64,000 bases of DNA from Muribaculaceae bacterium (GTDB lineage: Bacteria; Bacteroidota; Bacteroidia; Bacteroidales; Muribaculaceae), in NCBI GenBank assembly GCA_022510385.1, contig JAFLTQ010000001.1, forward strand, positions 124,001 to 188,000, given 5' to 3'. A model generated the notes under the pieces. It saw only the letters and a program-made list of their open reading frames with translations, searched no databases and was not told the origin of the DNA. Below, in pieces: positions 8,600 to 18,680 of the stretch (position 1 is its first letter; each line of letters begins with the position of its first letter). The position numbers and the translations under genes are program-made.

Positions 8600-9526
8600 A
8601 TGATTTTTCCGGATGCTTTAAAAAGAGGAGACAAGATTGCTTTCTTTTCCCCCGCTTCGGTGGTGAAAGATAATTATGTGTTCACTGCTATAGAGAGGGT
8701 GGCCGCCAGAGGATACCATCCGGTTTTGATGCCCCATGCCCTTGGCCCTCACGAAGGGTCCTTTGCTGCGTCCAAACCTAACCGGCTCTGCGATTTCGTG
8801 GATGCATTGCAAGATAAATCAATTAAGGCCATAATGGCTACCCGCGGTGGGTATGGTTGCTGCCAGCTCTTGGCAAACATTCCCTTTTCGCTGGTAAGAT
8901 CAAATCCAAAATGGCTCATAGGATTCTCCGACATTTCCGCTCTAATAGCTCTTTGGATTAAGAGTGATGTAGCTGCAATTCATGGCCCGATGTGTAAACA
9001 TCTTGCAACTATGCCCGAAGATGACTTTGCAACAGAATCGTTGTTCAATATTCTTGAAACAGGTGGCCGTTTTAATTATTTCACCAAGCCTCATCCTTAT
9101 AATATCTACGGGTCATCCTCTGCCATCTTGATTGGAGGGAATATGGCCGTATTGAACGAACTCGCTGATACCCCTTGCGATATTCTCCGGGATTGCTGCG
9201 ACAAGGATATTATTCTATTTTTCGAAGATATTGCCGAACCAATTTATAAAGTCAACAGAATGCTTTGGCGTCTGTTGCTCGCGGGAATATTAGACAACGT
9301 GAAAGGTTTGATTTTTGGCCAATTTACTGAATACCACCCTGATGCTAATTTCACCTCTATGGAGGAGATGATACATTCTTTTATTCAGAAGAACTTACCG
9401 TTCACTCCATTTCCTGTGGCTTTTGATTTTCCTGTAGGTCATATCGACAGCAATTTCCCGCTCACTGTGGGTGCCCGGGTAGAATTTGAGGTCTCTGAGT
9501 CAGGAGTCTCCCTTAAAACTGTCTGA
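8600..9526 (+). CDS. LD-carboxypeptidase (peptidase family S66, LdcA-like)
   Basis: 308 aa from the ATG at 8600. A TTG nine bases upstream is in frame, but the family begins with a P..L..GD.I....PAS pattern, here PDALKRGDKIAFFSPAS. ATRGGYGCCQLL (about residue 80) and GFSDISAL carry the nucleophile-region signature of S66 enzymes. These remove the terminal D-alanine from murein tetrapeptides during cytoplasmic cell-wall recycling. No signal peptide is present, in keeping with a cytosolic enzyme. It stands alone between secDF (divergent) and mfd (convergent, 12 bp between stop codons). Confidence 0.9.
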   Translation: MIFPDALKRGDKIAFFSPASVVKDNYVFTAIERVAARGYHPVLMPHALGPHEGSFAASKPNRLCDFVDALQDKSIKAIMATRGGYGCCQLLANIPFSLVRSNPKWLIGFSDISALIALWIKSDVAAIHGPMCKHLATMPEDDFATESLFNILETGGRFNYFTKPHPYNIYGSSSAILIGGNMAVLNELADTPCDILRDCCDKDIILFFEDIAEPIYKVNRMLWRLLLAGILDNVKGLIFGQFTEYHPDANFTSMEEMIHSFIQKNLPFTPFPVAFDFPVGHIDSNFPLTVGARVEFEVSESGVSLKTV

Positions 9527-9538
9527 CTATTTTACTCG

Positions 9539-12500
9539 TCACAGTGGGTTGGAAGATTCTATTTCACGAAGTATTGACAAGGCTGCCGAAACAGTTGCTA
9601 CTCCTGAGATTAAAATAGAATTTTTACCTTTAATTTCCCTTAATTCACATTGACGCGGGTGGGATTGAACATATGCCAACACCCTTCCAAAGGCCGCGCT
9701 ATTATAGTAGGCTTTGTTGTCGGCTCCAACAAAGAAAAGGCGCATGCTCCCGTTTTTTAATACAAGTCGTTCGATGCCCAGACGGCGCGCCGCCATTCTC
9801 AATGGCACAACCTTTATCAATTCTTCTGAAATTTCCGGAATTGGACCGAAACGGTCTTTCAAATTGAGACGGAATTGTTCTAATTCCTCCGGTTTCTCCA
9901 TATTATCAAGCTGCTGATAGAGTATAATGCGCTCACTCTCCTGTGGTACATACTCCGGCGGGAGCCGAAGCTCCAGGTCGCTCTCTATCGTACAATCTGA
10001 CACATATTCATCTTCGTTATGCTTGATATCTTCAAATTCGTCCGGAAATTCCTCCGTCTTTAATTCTATCACCGACTCCTTTAATATCTTTTGATAAGCC
10101 TCATATCCCAAATCGGCTATAAATCCGCTTTGTTCGGCACCAAGCAGATTGCCGGCTCCTCTTATGTCCAGATCCTGCATAGCGATATGAATTCCGCTGC
10201 CGAGATCGCTGAAATTCTCAATAGCCTGAAGTCGTCTTCGCGCAACGGGCGTTAAAGGATTGCCGGGCGGAACCAAAAGATAGCAGAAGGCCTTTCGGTT
10301 GCTTCGACCAACCCTGCCTCGCAACTGATGAAGTTCGCTTAGTCCGAACGTGTGGGCATTATTTATCAATATCGTGTTGACATTAGGCATATCGATACCA
10401 TTCTCGACTATGGTAGTAGAGAGCAAAACATCATAGTCGTGGGCTGCAAAATCCAAAATTGCTTTTTCCACTTTTTCTGTCGGCATCTGGCCATGTGCCG
10501 TCACAACTCTCACTCCCGGGACAAGTCGGCGGATGGTATTCTCCAAAGAAACAAGATTTTCAATCCTGTTGGTAATAAAAAACACCTGACCGTTTCTGCT
10601 TAATTCAAACTCAATTGCCTCCTTTATCACATCGTCGTCGAATGATGACACATTTGTCTCTATCGGACGTCGATTGGCGGGAGGAGTGTTCAAAGCCGAC
10701 AGGTCGCGTGCCCCCATAAGCGAAAATTGAAGTGTACGCGGTATAGGAGTAGCGCTCATTGTCAGAGTGTCGACATTAGTTTTCATCTGTCTCAGCTTCT
10801 CCTTGACCGACACTCCGAATTTTTGTTCCTCATCCACTATCAACAAACCCAAGTCTTTGAATTTGACATCTTTGCCGATAAGCTTATGGGTCCCTACAAG
10901 GATATCTACTTTCCCTTCGGCTAAATCCGACAAAATCTGCTTAATCTCCTTCGGTTTCTTGGCCCTGGAAATAAATTCCACTCTGACAGGCAAATCTTTC
11001 AGACGCTCTGAAAAAGTATGATAATGCTGCATGGCAAGCACTGTCGTAGGCACAAGCACTGCTGTCTGCTTGCTGTCGGCTGCCGCCTTGAAGGCTGCGC
11101 GGATAGCTATTTCTGTCTTTCCGAAACCAACATCTCCGCAAATAAGTCGATCCATCGGCTGATCGCTCTCCATATCCCTCTTAACGTCGCTCATCGCCTT
11201 TATCTGATCGGGAGTGTCTTCATATATGAAACTTGCCTCCAACTCATGCTGAAGATAGGAATCGGGAGCATATGCATATCCCTTTTGTTGGCGTCGTTCG
11301 GCATAGAGCTTGATTAGGTCCCGGGCGATATCCTTCATCTTGCTCTTCGTCCGGTCTTTTAATTTTTCCCAAGCTCCTGAGCCAAGTTTGCTTATTTTTG
11401 GAGGAATCCCATCTTTACCTCGATATTTCGACAGCTTATGCAAAGCATGGATGCTGACAAGCACTAAATCATCATTCTGAAAATATAGTTTAAGCATTTC
11501 CTGCGGACGTCCGTTGACATCGGTCTTAATCAGGCCGCCAAACCGGGCGATACCATGGTCAACATGCACTATATAATCCCCGGTTTCTATCTGATTAAGC
11601 TCTTTGAGCGATAATGCCAGTTTACCGCCGCGTGCCCGGTCACTCTTTAGATTATATTTATGGAAACGGTCGAATATCTGATGGTCGGTAAAGAAACATA
11701 TCTTATTGTCATGATCTGCAAAACCCTCATGGAGAGTCCGGTCTACCGGAGTGAAAGGTATGTTCTCTCCTCGATCTTGAAAAATTGATTTCAGTCTTTC
11801 ATTTTGATAAGGCGTATCACTGAGAATCAAAATTTTATATCCCTTTTCTATAAAATCTTTAAATGAACTTGAAATAAGTTCAAAATTCTTGTGATAAAGT
11901 GCCTGTAGGGATGTGTCGAAATTAATGGTGGCATCGGCATCGAACGTCGCTGCATCGCCGGCTCCGTTGCCGAATTCAACTTGTTTTAGATTTTTAAGCC
12001 TCGCTATAAAATCGACAGGGTCTACTATTTTTCCCAAGGCGTTGGCATCCCCCTCCCCGGTGATTGCCACAGCAGTCGATATCGTTTCATTAGAAATCCC
12101 GATAATCCTTTTCTCCAACCAATCCTCCGACTGAACAAACATAATGGTGTCAGACCCTGCAAATTCCAAAAGACTTATTCCGTCAGAATCATCCTTTACC
12201 AGGTCGGGAGCCACTATCGAAACGGTATCAATTTTCTGTTGTGACAGTTGTGTCTCCACATTGAAAATCCGGATGGAATCAACTTCATCATCGAAAAAGT
12301 CTATTCGATAGGGAAGTTCCCCGGAAAAAGAATATACGTCGAGAATCGAACCCCTCACAGCGAATTGCCCCGGTTCGTAAACGTAGTCTGTTTCCTTGAA
12401 TCCCAATTCACGGAGCCGGATTTTCACCTTCTCCATCTCTTTTTTCTTCCCGGCGGTCAGTGTCAGCGTATTCTCCGACAGTTTATCTCCTGCCGGCACT

Positions 12501-12892
12501 TTCTCTGCCAAGGCTTCGGGAGATGTCACGACCCATACCGGATGGTTCTTCTTATCCCATCTGTCAAGGGTCTCGGTACGTAATATCTGCGAAGGTGGAT
12601 CAGGTTGCCCATATTTTATATCTCGTCGGTAGCCACTCGGGAAGATTGCAACCTTCTCCTCTCCGGATATCTGACACAGATCGTGATAAAGATATCCTGC
12701 CGAATCTGGATCATCAGCAACAACTATATAAGGTTTCTTTTGAACCGGCAGAGAGGATATCAACATTGCCGGGGAACTCCCTCTGAGTCCTCGCAACGAC
12801 AATCTCTTTATCTTTTCATCTCTAAGGGCTGCCTCTACGGCAGCTATTCTGACATCTGTGGCAAACAGTTGCCGTGCTTCCGAAAGTTTCAC
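9539..12892 (-). CDS. mfd: Transcription-repair coupling factor Mfd
   Basis: 1117 aa, usual length for the family. In order: a UvrB-like N-terminal region, the RNA-polymerase interaction domain (GDYIVHVDHGIARFGG, about 435), a superfamily 2 helicase core with Walker A GDVGFGKTE (about 583) and DEEQ box (about 685), TRG motifs, and the C-terminal UvrA-regulating domain. It removes RNA polymerase stalled at lesions and recruits UvrA. It is the last gene of a tight run; its ATG overlaps the stop codon of the S41 protease gene by 4 bp (12889-12892), suggesting translational coupling. Confidence 0.97.
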   Translation of the reverse strand: MKLSEARQLFATDVRIAAVEAALRDEKIKRLSLRGLRGSSPAMLISSLPVQKKPYIVVADDPDSAGYLYHDLCQISGEEKVAIFPSGYRRDIKYGQPDPPSQILRTETLDRWDKKNHPVWVVTSPEALAEKVPAGDKLSENTLTLTAGKKKEMEKVKIRLRELGFKETDYVYEPGQFAVRGSILDVYSFSGELPYRIDFFDDEVDSIRIFNVETQLSQQKIDTVSIVAPDLVKDDSDGISLLEFAGSDTIMFVQSEDWLEKRIIGISNETISTAVAITGEGDANALGKIVDPVDFIARLKNLKQVEFGNGAGDAATFDADATINFDTSLQALYHKNFELISSSFKDFIEKGYKILILSDTPYQNERLKSIFQDRGENIPFTPVDRTLHEGFADHDNKICFFTDHQIFDRFHKYNLKSDRARGGKLALSLKELNQIETGDYIVHVDHGIARFGGLIKTDVNGRPQEMLKLYFQNDDLVLVSIHALHKLSKYRGKDGIPPKISKLGSGAWEKLKDRTKSKMKDIARDLIKLYAERRQQKGYAYAPDSYLQHELEASFIYEDTPDQIKAMSDVKRDMESDQPMDRLICGDVGFGKTEIAIRAAFKAAADSKQTAVLVPTTVLAMQHYHTFSERLKDLPVRVEFISRAKKPKEIKQILSDLAEGKVDILVGTHKLIGKDVKFKDLGLLIVDEEQKFGVSVKEKLRQMKTNVDTLTMSATPIPRTLQFSLMGARDLSALNTPPANRRPIETNVSSFDDDVIKEAIEFELSRNGQVFFITNRIENLVSLENTIRRLVPGVRVVTAHGQMPTEKVEKAILDFAAHDYDVLLSTTIVENGIDMPNVNTILINNAHTFGLSELHQLRGRVGRSNRKAFCYLLVPPGNPLTPVARRRLQAIENFSDLGSGIHIAMQDLDIRGAGNLLGAEQSGFIADLGYEAYQKILKESVIELKTEEFPDEFEDIKHNEDEYVSDCTIESDLELRLPPEYVPQESERIILYQQLDNMEKPEELEQFRLNLKDRFGPIPEISEELIKVVPLRMAARRLGIERLVLKNGSMRLFFVGADNKAYYNSAAFGRVLAYVQSHPRQCELREIKGKNSILISGVATVSAALSILREIESSNPL

Positions 12893-14553
12893 TTCCCTAA
12901 TATCTCTTTCAATTTCTTGCCGTCTGACAATGTCTCTATGGCTGTCTTCAGTGCCTTGTCTTGTTTTAGCGTCTGTATAAGCCTGCCATTTTCATAATAA
13001 TAACGGCTCGCTATCTCTCCTCCTAAATACTCGGATATTTCTTCTCGTTTGTTGTCAAGATCCTGATTCACATCGTTCGTAAGAAGTGGTGATAAAGCAT
13101 CAATGGCCGAATTTGCCTCTTCTGTGAGATAACCTTCCACTTCTGCCGTTTCCCTCAGCTGTTTTAAAAGTTGGTCGAGCACCTTGTCGTATTGCAGCGT
13201 CGATGTGTCAAGACTGTTTTTAAATTCCTCAAAAAGTTCGTCGGTCACTTCAAATTCCCAAGGCGATGCTATGCTGTCATGCGTGTTGGCATATTTTGTG
13301 GCAAAATCAAAGATCCGGTTATCACTCACAAGATTATAAAGGATCGGACTCACCCTCCCCCAATCTATCTGAATATCGGGCGTGAGGCCTCCTCCATCCC
13401 TGACTTCTCTGCCATGCGCTGTCTTATAAACATTTGTCAGAGAATCCGGAGTGCGAGCAACAGACCCATCAGGATTCCGACGTGAATAGTCAAGTGCCTG
13501 GATAAGACGACCTGACGGAATATAATATTTTGCTACTGTCACTTTCAACATCCCGTCGAAAGGCAAAGGGCGTGTCGACTGCACAAGTCCTTTCCCATAA
13601 CTACGTGACCCTATCAAGACTGCCCTGTCAAGATCCTGCAATGCCCCTGCTGTTATCTCGGATGAAGAAGCTGACCCACCATCTATCAATACCGCCAAGG
13701 GAATATCCGGATAAATCGGTGTTTTAGTAGTCTTATAGACCTTTTCCAAAGATTTGTCTTTACCGCGGGTTCGCAAGACTTCTGTTCCTTTTGGCAAGAA
13801 ATTCCCCAAAATATCAACCGCTTGTTCCAGCAAACCGCCTCCATTCCCTCGAAGGTCGAGCACTATCTGTGTAACTTCCGGATTTCCTTTGAAAGATTTG
13901 AGTGCCTCTGTAACAGACTGGCCACTGTCAGCAAGGAATTGTGAAAGACGGATATAGCCCGTGTTCCCTCCGACTACACCCCAGTATGGCACTGAAGGAT
14001 CTGAAAGTTTGGCTCTTACCAATTCAAAAGTGATTATTGAATCTGCAACAAAAGGGCGGTTGACAGTCACAACTACCGGAGTTCCCGCCAAACCTCTCAG
14101 ACGTGAGGAAACCTCAGACGATCCCATTTTCGAGGTATCTACTGAATCAACACGGATTATCTTGTCGCCTGACCTAAGTCCGGCTTTGGCCGCCGGGGCC
14201 CCTTCCATCGGACCCGAAATGTAGGAAGAGCCATCTCTCTGCATTATAAAACTCCCTATGCCTCCATAATCGTATTGGCCGGTCGTTATTTTTGTCAACT
14301 CATTCCTGTCATCTGCGCTATAATATTCAGTGTAGGGATCCACTGTGGATAAGAAAGCCTCGATTGCTGCTCCGAACGCCTCTTTGGGGCGAATGGTGTC
14401 TACGTAATTCATTTCCAATTCCTTTACAATGGAACTGAACGTAGAGAGATTTCGGCTCACACTCACATCATGAGCCGGCGACGGACTTACCTGTCCCGCA
14501 GCGAGGACAAAGGTTGAAAAAACCGCCATCATTATTATTAATTTCTTCTTCAT
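12889..14553 (-). CDS. S41 family C-terminal processing peptidase (CtpA/Prc-like)
   Basis: 554 aa with an N-terminal signal peptide, so the protein acts in the periplasm. A PDZ domain occupies about residues 85-175 (YISGPMEGAPAAKAGLRSGD). The S41 catalytic domain follows, with the serine in GGSASSSEITAG (about 295) and the general-base lysine in SYGKGLVQS (about 318). A helical C-terminal extension of about 150 residues follows the protease core. Such enzymes trim or degrade envelope proteins from their C-termini. It lies 3 bp downstream of nadB and overlaps mfd, so the genes are very likely co-transcribed although functionally unrelated. Confidence 0.93.
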   Translation of the reverse strand: MKKKLIIMMAVFSTFVLAAGQVSPSPAHDVSVSRNLSTFSSIVKELEMNYVDTIRPKEAFGAAIEAFLSTVDPYTEYYSADDRNELTKITTGQYDYGGIGSFIMQRDGSSYISGPMEGAPAAKAGLRSGDKIIRVDSVDTSKMGSSEVSSRLRGLAGTPVVVTVNRPFVADSIITFELVRAKLSDPSVPYWGVVGGNTGYIRLSQFLADSGQSVTEALKSFKGNPEVTQIVLDLRGNGGGLLEQAVDILGNFLPKGTEVLRTRGKDKSLEKVYKTTKTPIYPDIPLAVLIDGGSASSSEITAGALQDLDRAVLIGSRSYGKGLVQSTRPLPFDGMLKVTVAKYYIPSGRLIQALDYSRRNPDGSVARTPDSLTNVYKTAHGREVRDGGGLTPDIQIDWGRVSPILYNLVSDNRIFDFATKYANTHDSIASPWEFEVTDELFEEFKNSLDTSTLQYDKVLDQLLKQLRETAEVEGYLTEEANSAIDALSPLLTNDVNQDLDNKREEISEYLGGEIASRYYYENGRLIQTLKQDKALKTAIETLSDGKKLKEILGK

Positions 14554-14556
14554 CTT

Positions 14557-16146
14557 TTATTTACAATCCTCTTCTTGCGGTTTTTCCACCCGGGGATAAT
14601 CTATCGTGAAATGTAATCCCCTGCTCTCTTTACGGTCGCGAGCCTGACGCATTATCAAATAAGCTACATTTATAATATTACGAAGCTCACACAATTCCCT
14701 GGTCGGTTTGCTCTGCTTATACAGCTTTTCAGTCTCTTCATATAGGATATCAAGACGGTTCCAAGCCCTGTCGAGACGAAGGTCGCTCCTGACTATGCCA
14801 ACATAATATCCCATAATCTGGTTTACCTCCTTTTCCGATTGTGTGATAAGCACCATCTCTTCGGGATGGACCGTTCCCTCATCATTCCAGTCAGGCACAT
14901 CCTCACGGAAATCGTATCCGTCAATCATCGATATCGCATGGCGTGCCGCTGCATCAGCATAAACGACAGCCTCAATCAATGAATTGCTGGCCAGCCGGTT
15001 GCCTCCATGAAGTCCGGTGCAACTACATTCACCAACCGAGTATAGCCTATTTATCGACGACTCTCCATTCAAATCCACCTTTATCCCTCCGCACAGATAA
15101 TGAGCGGCCGGGGCAACAGGGATCATGTCTTTTGTTATATCTATGCCTAAGGAAAGACACTTCTCATAGATATTGGGAAAATGTTTTTTTGTTTCTTCCG
15201 GGTCTTTGTGGGTTACGTCAAGATAAACATGGTCTGTCCCGGACTGTTTCATTTCAGAATCAATGGCGCGGGCCACTATATCCCGAGGGGCTAATGACAA
15301 TCTCTCATCATATTTATGCATAAATTCTTTCCCCTCGTGGTCTTTCAATACCGCCCCATATCCCCTCATCGCTTCTGTAATCAAGAATGAAGGTCGGTCG
15401 CCGGGATGATATAGAGCTGTGGGATGGAACTGTATGAATTCCATATCTTTGACTGTTCCTTTAGCCCGATACACCATGGCAATGCCATCTCCGGTAGCTA
15501 TCAAGGGATTTGTGGTCGTGGTGTAGACTGCTCCTACTCCTCCCGTGGCCATTACTGTCACCTTCGCCAGGAATTTCTCTACTTTCCCGCTGATTTCATT
15601 CAACACATAAGCGCCATAGCATGTTATGTCGGGAGTCCGGCGTGTCACTATCTTCCCCAAATGATGCTGTGTGATGATTTCAAGAGCAAAATGATTCTCG
15701 AAAATATGGATATTGGGTGTGGATTTCACCCTCTTTACCAAGCTGTTTTGTATCTCTGCCCCCGTATTATCAGCGTGATGGAGAATCCTGAATTCGGAAT
15801 GGCCCCCTTCCCTGTGAAGATCAAAAGTACCATCCTCCTTTTTATCAAATTCCACACCCCACTCTATAAGAGATTTTATCTGTTCCGGCGCATTTTTAAC
15901 CACTTTCTCCACTGCGGCAGGATTTGAAAGCCAGTCACCGGCCACCATCGTGTCTTGAATGTGTTTATCAAAATCATCCAATTCCAGGTTAGTGACACTG
16001 GCTACTCCTCCCTGTGCATAGAATGTGTTGGCCTCATCAAGGGTGCTTTTGCATATTAACGCAACACTCCCTTTGGAAGCAGCCTTTAAAGCGAAACTCA
16101 TTCCCGCTATGCCGCCCCCAATAACTAAAAAATCATACCTATGCAT
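14557..16146 (-). CDS. nadB: L-aspartate oxidase NadB
   Basis: 529 aa from the ATG at 16146. It oxidises L-aspartate to iminoaspartate with FAD, the first step of de novo NAD synthesis. The Rossmann motif VIGGGIAGMSFAL begins at residue 8. STLDEANTFYAQGGVA and the active-site HPTAL and GGNRLASNSL stretches fit the fumarate reductase/NadB flavoprotein family. An upstream in-frame ATG at 16212 would add 22 residues and overlap the preceding stop codon by 4 bp. I prefer the inner start because homologues begin just before the FAD motif. No nadA or nadC is present in the window. Confidence 0.92.
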   Translation of the reverse strand: MHRYDFLVIGGGIAGMSFALKAASKGSVALICKSTLDEANTFYAQGGVASVTNLELDDFDKHIQDTMVAGDWLSNPAAVEKVVKNAPEQIKSLIEWGVEFDKKEDGTFDLHREGGHSEFRILHHADNTGAEIQNSLVKRVKSTPNIHIFENHFALEIITQHHLGKIVTRRTPDITCYGAYVLNEISGKVEKFLAKVTVMATGGVGAVYTTTTNPLIATGDGIAMVYRAKGTVKDMEFIQFHPTALYHPGDRPSFLITEAMRGYGAVLKDHEGKEFMHKYDERLSLAPRDIVARAIDSEMKQSGTDHVYLDVTHKDPEETKKHFPNIYEKCLSLGIDITKDMIPVAPAAHYLCGGIKVDLNGESSINRLYSVGECSCTGLHGGNRLASNSLIEAVVYADAAARHAISMIDGYDFREDVPDWNDEGTVHPEEMVLITQSEKEVNQIMGYYVGIVRSDLRLDRAWNRLDILYEETEKLYKQSKPTRELCELRNIINVAYLIMRQARDRKESRGLHFTIDYPRVEKPQEEDCK

Positions 16147-16208
16147 CAAATGCTGTCCCGTTGTTATTGAATTCCCGGATTGAAAGTTTTCAATCCGGGA
16201 AAGAGTTT

Positions 16209-16523
16209 TCAAAGTTTATCAAACGGTGCGTTCAGATTAAGCTTGTCGGTAAATTTCTCCACGCCTATCTGAGTCATTACATTTTGTAGGACTCCTCCTA
16301 TTTTAGACATGTCTAATTTCTCATAATCGCCGCCGTTTGCTTCTTCAATATGCAAGGGAACTATATTTGAAAAATTCCCTGCAGGAAATTTCTCTTTCAG
16401 AAATTCTTCAACTTTCTCTTTGAGACCCTTTACTATGTCTGAGTTCGTAAATTGGTCGAGAGTGCCGGGGAAATCTACTTCATATTTATTGGAATCCCCG
16501 AAGCTTACAAGATATTTGCCCAT
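16209..16523 (-). CDS. Small soluble protein of unknown function upstream of nadB
   Basis: 104 aa, acidic, with no signal peptide or membrane segment. I do not recognise a family. Helical stretches (GLKEKVEEFLKEKFP) alternate with a short strand-rich start. It is the first gene of the run leading through nadB and the S41 protease to mfd and is preceded by a well-matched promoter (16561-16592). Its stop codon lies where the longer nadB reading frame starts. The promoter and operon position support it as a real gene. Confidence 0.65.
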   Translation of the reverse strand: MGKYLVSFGDSNKYEVDFPGTLDQFTNSDIVKGLKEKVEEFLKEKFPAGNFSNIVPLHIEEANGGDYEKLDMSKIGGVLQNVMTQIGVEKFTDKLNLNAPFDKL

Positions 16524-16560
16524 ATTTATTTTTTTTAAGTCATCTCCTTTATAGGAAGAG

Positions 16561-16592
16561 CAAATTTAAGAGAAAATTTGTAATTTCGCAAA
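16561..16592 (-). promoter_or_regulatory. Promoter of the small gene-nadB-S41-mfd run
   Basis: On the minus strand, TTTG (16589-16592), a 20-nt spacer and TAAATTTG (16561-16568) fit the Bacteroidetes consensus exactly. The predicted start near 16557 gives a leader of about 33 nt. Confidence 0.65.
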
Positions 16593-16610
16593 CAATAGAA
16601 TTGTTGTAAA

Positions 16611-17399
16611 ATGGGAAAAAATCAAAGAATATTATTCAATTCAACTATCTTTGGACCGATACATAGCAGACGTTTGGGAACTTCCTTAGGAATAAATCTT
16701 AGCCCTGTCGACGGGAAAGTATGCTCTTTCGACTGTCTTTATTGCGAGGCGGGTTATAATTCTCAAGGCCCAGGTAAGGCAGGTTTCCCTCTAAGAAATG
16801 ATGTTAAAAAGATGCTCGAGGAAAAACTCTCGGAAATGAAAAACAACAATGAAAACCTCGATGTAATCACCTTCTCAGGAAATGGAGAGCCTACTCTGCA
16901 TCCCGAATTCCCCGCCATTTTAGATGATGTTTTGGAACTCAGAAATCAATACTTCCCTCAAGCTAAAGTTTCTGTCCTGACCAACTCTACTAAAATTTGC
17001 TCCCCTGAAGTTGCAAGAGCGCTCACCAAAGCTGATAACAATATCTTAAAATTAGATTCAGCCATTGATGACACCCTCCAACTGATCGACCGCCCATCCT
17101 CTCCTTCTTTCAACGCTCAAAAAGTAATCGAATCTCTCAAGCAATTCAAGGGTTCCGGAATCATTCAGACAATGTTGCTAAGAGGTCAACATGACGGAAT
17201 CACCGTTGACAACACCACTCCTCGGGAAATCGAGGCTTTAATTAATGCTTATAAAGAGATAGAGCCCCGTGAAATTATGATCTACAGTATCGACCGCTCT
17301 ACTCCCGAAGAAAAACTCATTAAAATAGATAAAGAGGAATTGCAACAAATCGGGAAAGCTATTGAAGAGGCAACCGGAATCCCGGTAAAAGTAGCATAA
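16611..17399 (+). CDS. Radical SAM protein (COG0731-like Fe-S oxidoreductase)
   Basis: 262 aa. The radical SAM cluster motif CxxxCxxC is present in KVCSFDCLYCEAGY (about residues 40-50), binding the 4Fe-4S cluster and S-adenosylmethionine. FSGNGEPTLHPEF (about 85-97) is the glycine-rich SAM-binding GGEP-type motif. The N-terminal FGPIHSRRLGTSLGI stretch is typical of the COG0731 family related to wybutosine-type enzymes, most of which have no assigned bacterial substrate. No partner gene lies next to it. Its stop is followed at once by a bidirectional terminator. Confidence 0.85.
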   Translation: MGKNQRILFNSTIFGPIHSRRLGTSLGINLSPVDGKVCSFDCLYCEAGYNSQGPGKAGFPLRNDVKKMLEEKLSEMKNNNENLDVITFSGNGEPTLHPEFPAILDDVLELRNQYFPQAKVSVLTNSTKICSPEVARALTKADNNILKLDSAIDDTLQLIDRPSSPSFNAQKVIESLKQFKGSGIIQTMLLRGQHDGITVDNTTPREIEALINAYKEIEPREIMIYSIDRSTPEEKLIKIDKEELQQIGKAIEEATGIPVKVA

Positions 17400-17433
17400 A
17401 AAAACGAACCATCCTGTTTAGTGATTCGTTTTT
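17400..17433. terminator. Bidirectional intrinsic terminator between radical SAM gene and trxA
   Basis: AAAAACGAA (17400-17408) pairs with TTCGTTTTT (17425-17433). T-rich tails follow the stem on both strands, seven T on the minus strand. It sits between convergent genes, which is where a shared terminator is expected. Confidence 0.6.
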
Positions 17434-17477
17434 AAAATTATTTAAATTAGCGATCAAACGGTCGCCTATCGACTTTT

Positions 17478-17774
17478 TTATACATATTCATTGATTATCT
17501 GCTCTAAGGTAGCAGTCTGTTGAACTCCACTTTGACGCCATTCGAGCTTACCATTTTTAAATAACATCAATGTCGGCACGCTCCTAACCTGATATAGCTG
17601 GGCAAGTTCCTGATTCTTGTCTATGTCTACTGTCAAAATCCTAGCCTTATCTCCAATGCGATCTTTCAACTCATCAAGAATCGGATGCATCATCTGGCAT
17701 GGTCCACACCAAGTTGCAAAGAAATCTACCAATACCGGTTTCTCTGATTTAATAATATCATCAAACTTTTCCAT
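17478..17774 (-). CDS. trxA: Thioredoxin
   Basis: 98 aa, a compact single thioredoxin domain without signal peptide, so cytoplasmic. The redox site WCGPC is at about residues 22-26 (FFATWCGPCQMMHP), and the cis-proline loop is VRSVPTLMLF at about 65-74. It reduces protein disulfides with electrons from thioredoxin reductase, which is not in this window. The protein is slightly short at the N-terminus compared with the usual ~105 residues but keeps the core. It appears monocistronic. Confidence 0.93.
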   Translation of the reverse strand: MEKFDDIIKSEKPVLVDFFATWCGPCQMMHPILDELKDRIGDKARILTVDIDKNQELAQLYQVRSVPTLMLFKNGKLEWRQSGVQQTATLEQIINEYV

Positions 17775-17930
17775 AATCTTTAATTTTTAAGTTTCTTTTT
17801 ATTGTAAAAACAATTCTAATCTGCATAGGTTCATATCCATGATAAATAATTACCCGGCTAATAACCTTCCACGTTTAAAGAAATACGTTTTTTCGATATT
17901 TTACGTTATTATTTTCAAGAGATGTTTCTT

Positions 17931-18680
17931 ATGAAAAGACTAATAACTCATATTCTACTCCTGATCCTTACCTGTTCTGCTTTTGCTTCAACAGAAAAAC
18001 TCAATTATGTAGTAACTTATAAATGGGGGATTATTCAGAAAGATGCCGGTGATGTCGAAATCTACACAACACCTCACGGCAACGGCTACGAACTAAAACT
18101 GATTGCAAAAACGAAACCTTGGGCCGACCATATATATAAGGTGAGAGACACACTTGTTTCCATCACCGAGAAACAGAGATATCGTCCCCTTAATTACACT
18201 TATATAGCCCATGAAAAAAACAGGTTCCGTAAAGACCTGATTAATTTTTCATACTCCGGGAACAACGTGACGGCTCACGCTGAGAAAGTCAGAGAGGACA
18301 AAAAGGGGAATATCAAAAATTCTTCTGCTGTTTTGGAGGCTTCGGGGCCAACCTATGACATGCTTAGCGTCTATTTTTTTATTCGCGACCTCGATTATGC
18401 CAACATGAAACCGGGAGAGAACACTAATGCCACTATCATTTCCGGCACAAAAAAGGAAAACCTTGAGGTGAAATTTTTAGGGAAAGAAAGGGTGAAATTA
18501 AGTGATAAAAGCGAACATGATGCATGGCATATCACTTTTAAATTCACTCAACAGGAGGGCAAAAAATCAAGCGACGACATCAATTGCTGGATTTCAGATG
18601 ATGATAGGCATATCCCTCTGCTCATAATAGGGAATCTCCCGATTGGACAAGTCAGGGTCAATTATCTCGCCAACCCCTAA
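17931..18680 (+). CDS. DUF3108 domain-containing exported protein
   Basis: 249 aa from the ATG at 17931; another ATG three codons upstream (17922) is possible. The signal peptide is MKRLITHILLLILTCSAFAS. The remainder is beta-rich and follows the DUF3108 pattern: LNYVVTYKWGIIQKDAGDVEI near the start, a central YDMLSVYFFIRDLDY, and a C-terminal CWISDDDRHIPLLI stretch. Homologues are periplasmic proteins of unknown function in Bacteroidetes. Its stop overlaps the convergent aguB stop by 4 bp. Confidence 0.82.
   Translation: MKRLITHILLLILTCSAFASTEKLNYVVTYKWGIIQKDAGDVEIYTTPHGNGYELKLIAKTKPWADHIYKVRDTLVSITEKQRYRPLNYTYIAHEKNRFRKDLINFSYSGNNVTAHAEKVREDKKGNIKNSSAVLEASGPTYDMLSVYFFIRDLDYANMKPGENTNATIISGTKKENLEVKFLGKERVKLSDKSEHDAWHITFKFTQQEGKKSSDDINCWISDDDRHIPLLIIGNLPIGQVRVNYLANP

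Noticed and set aside
8389..8634. 81-codon minus-strand frame between secDF and the LD-carboxypeptidase
   Set aside because: It covers predicted promoter boxes and runs into the 5' end of a real gene; no recognisable protein.
15424..15927. 167-codon plus-strand frame opposite nadB
   Set aside because: nadB is unmistakable here; the antisense translation has no family resemblance.
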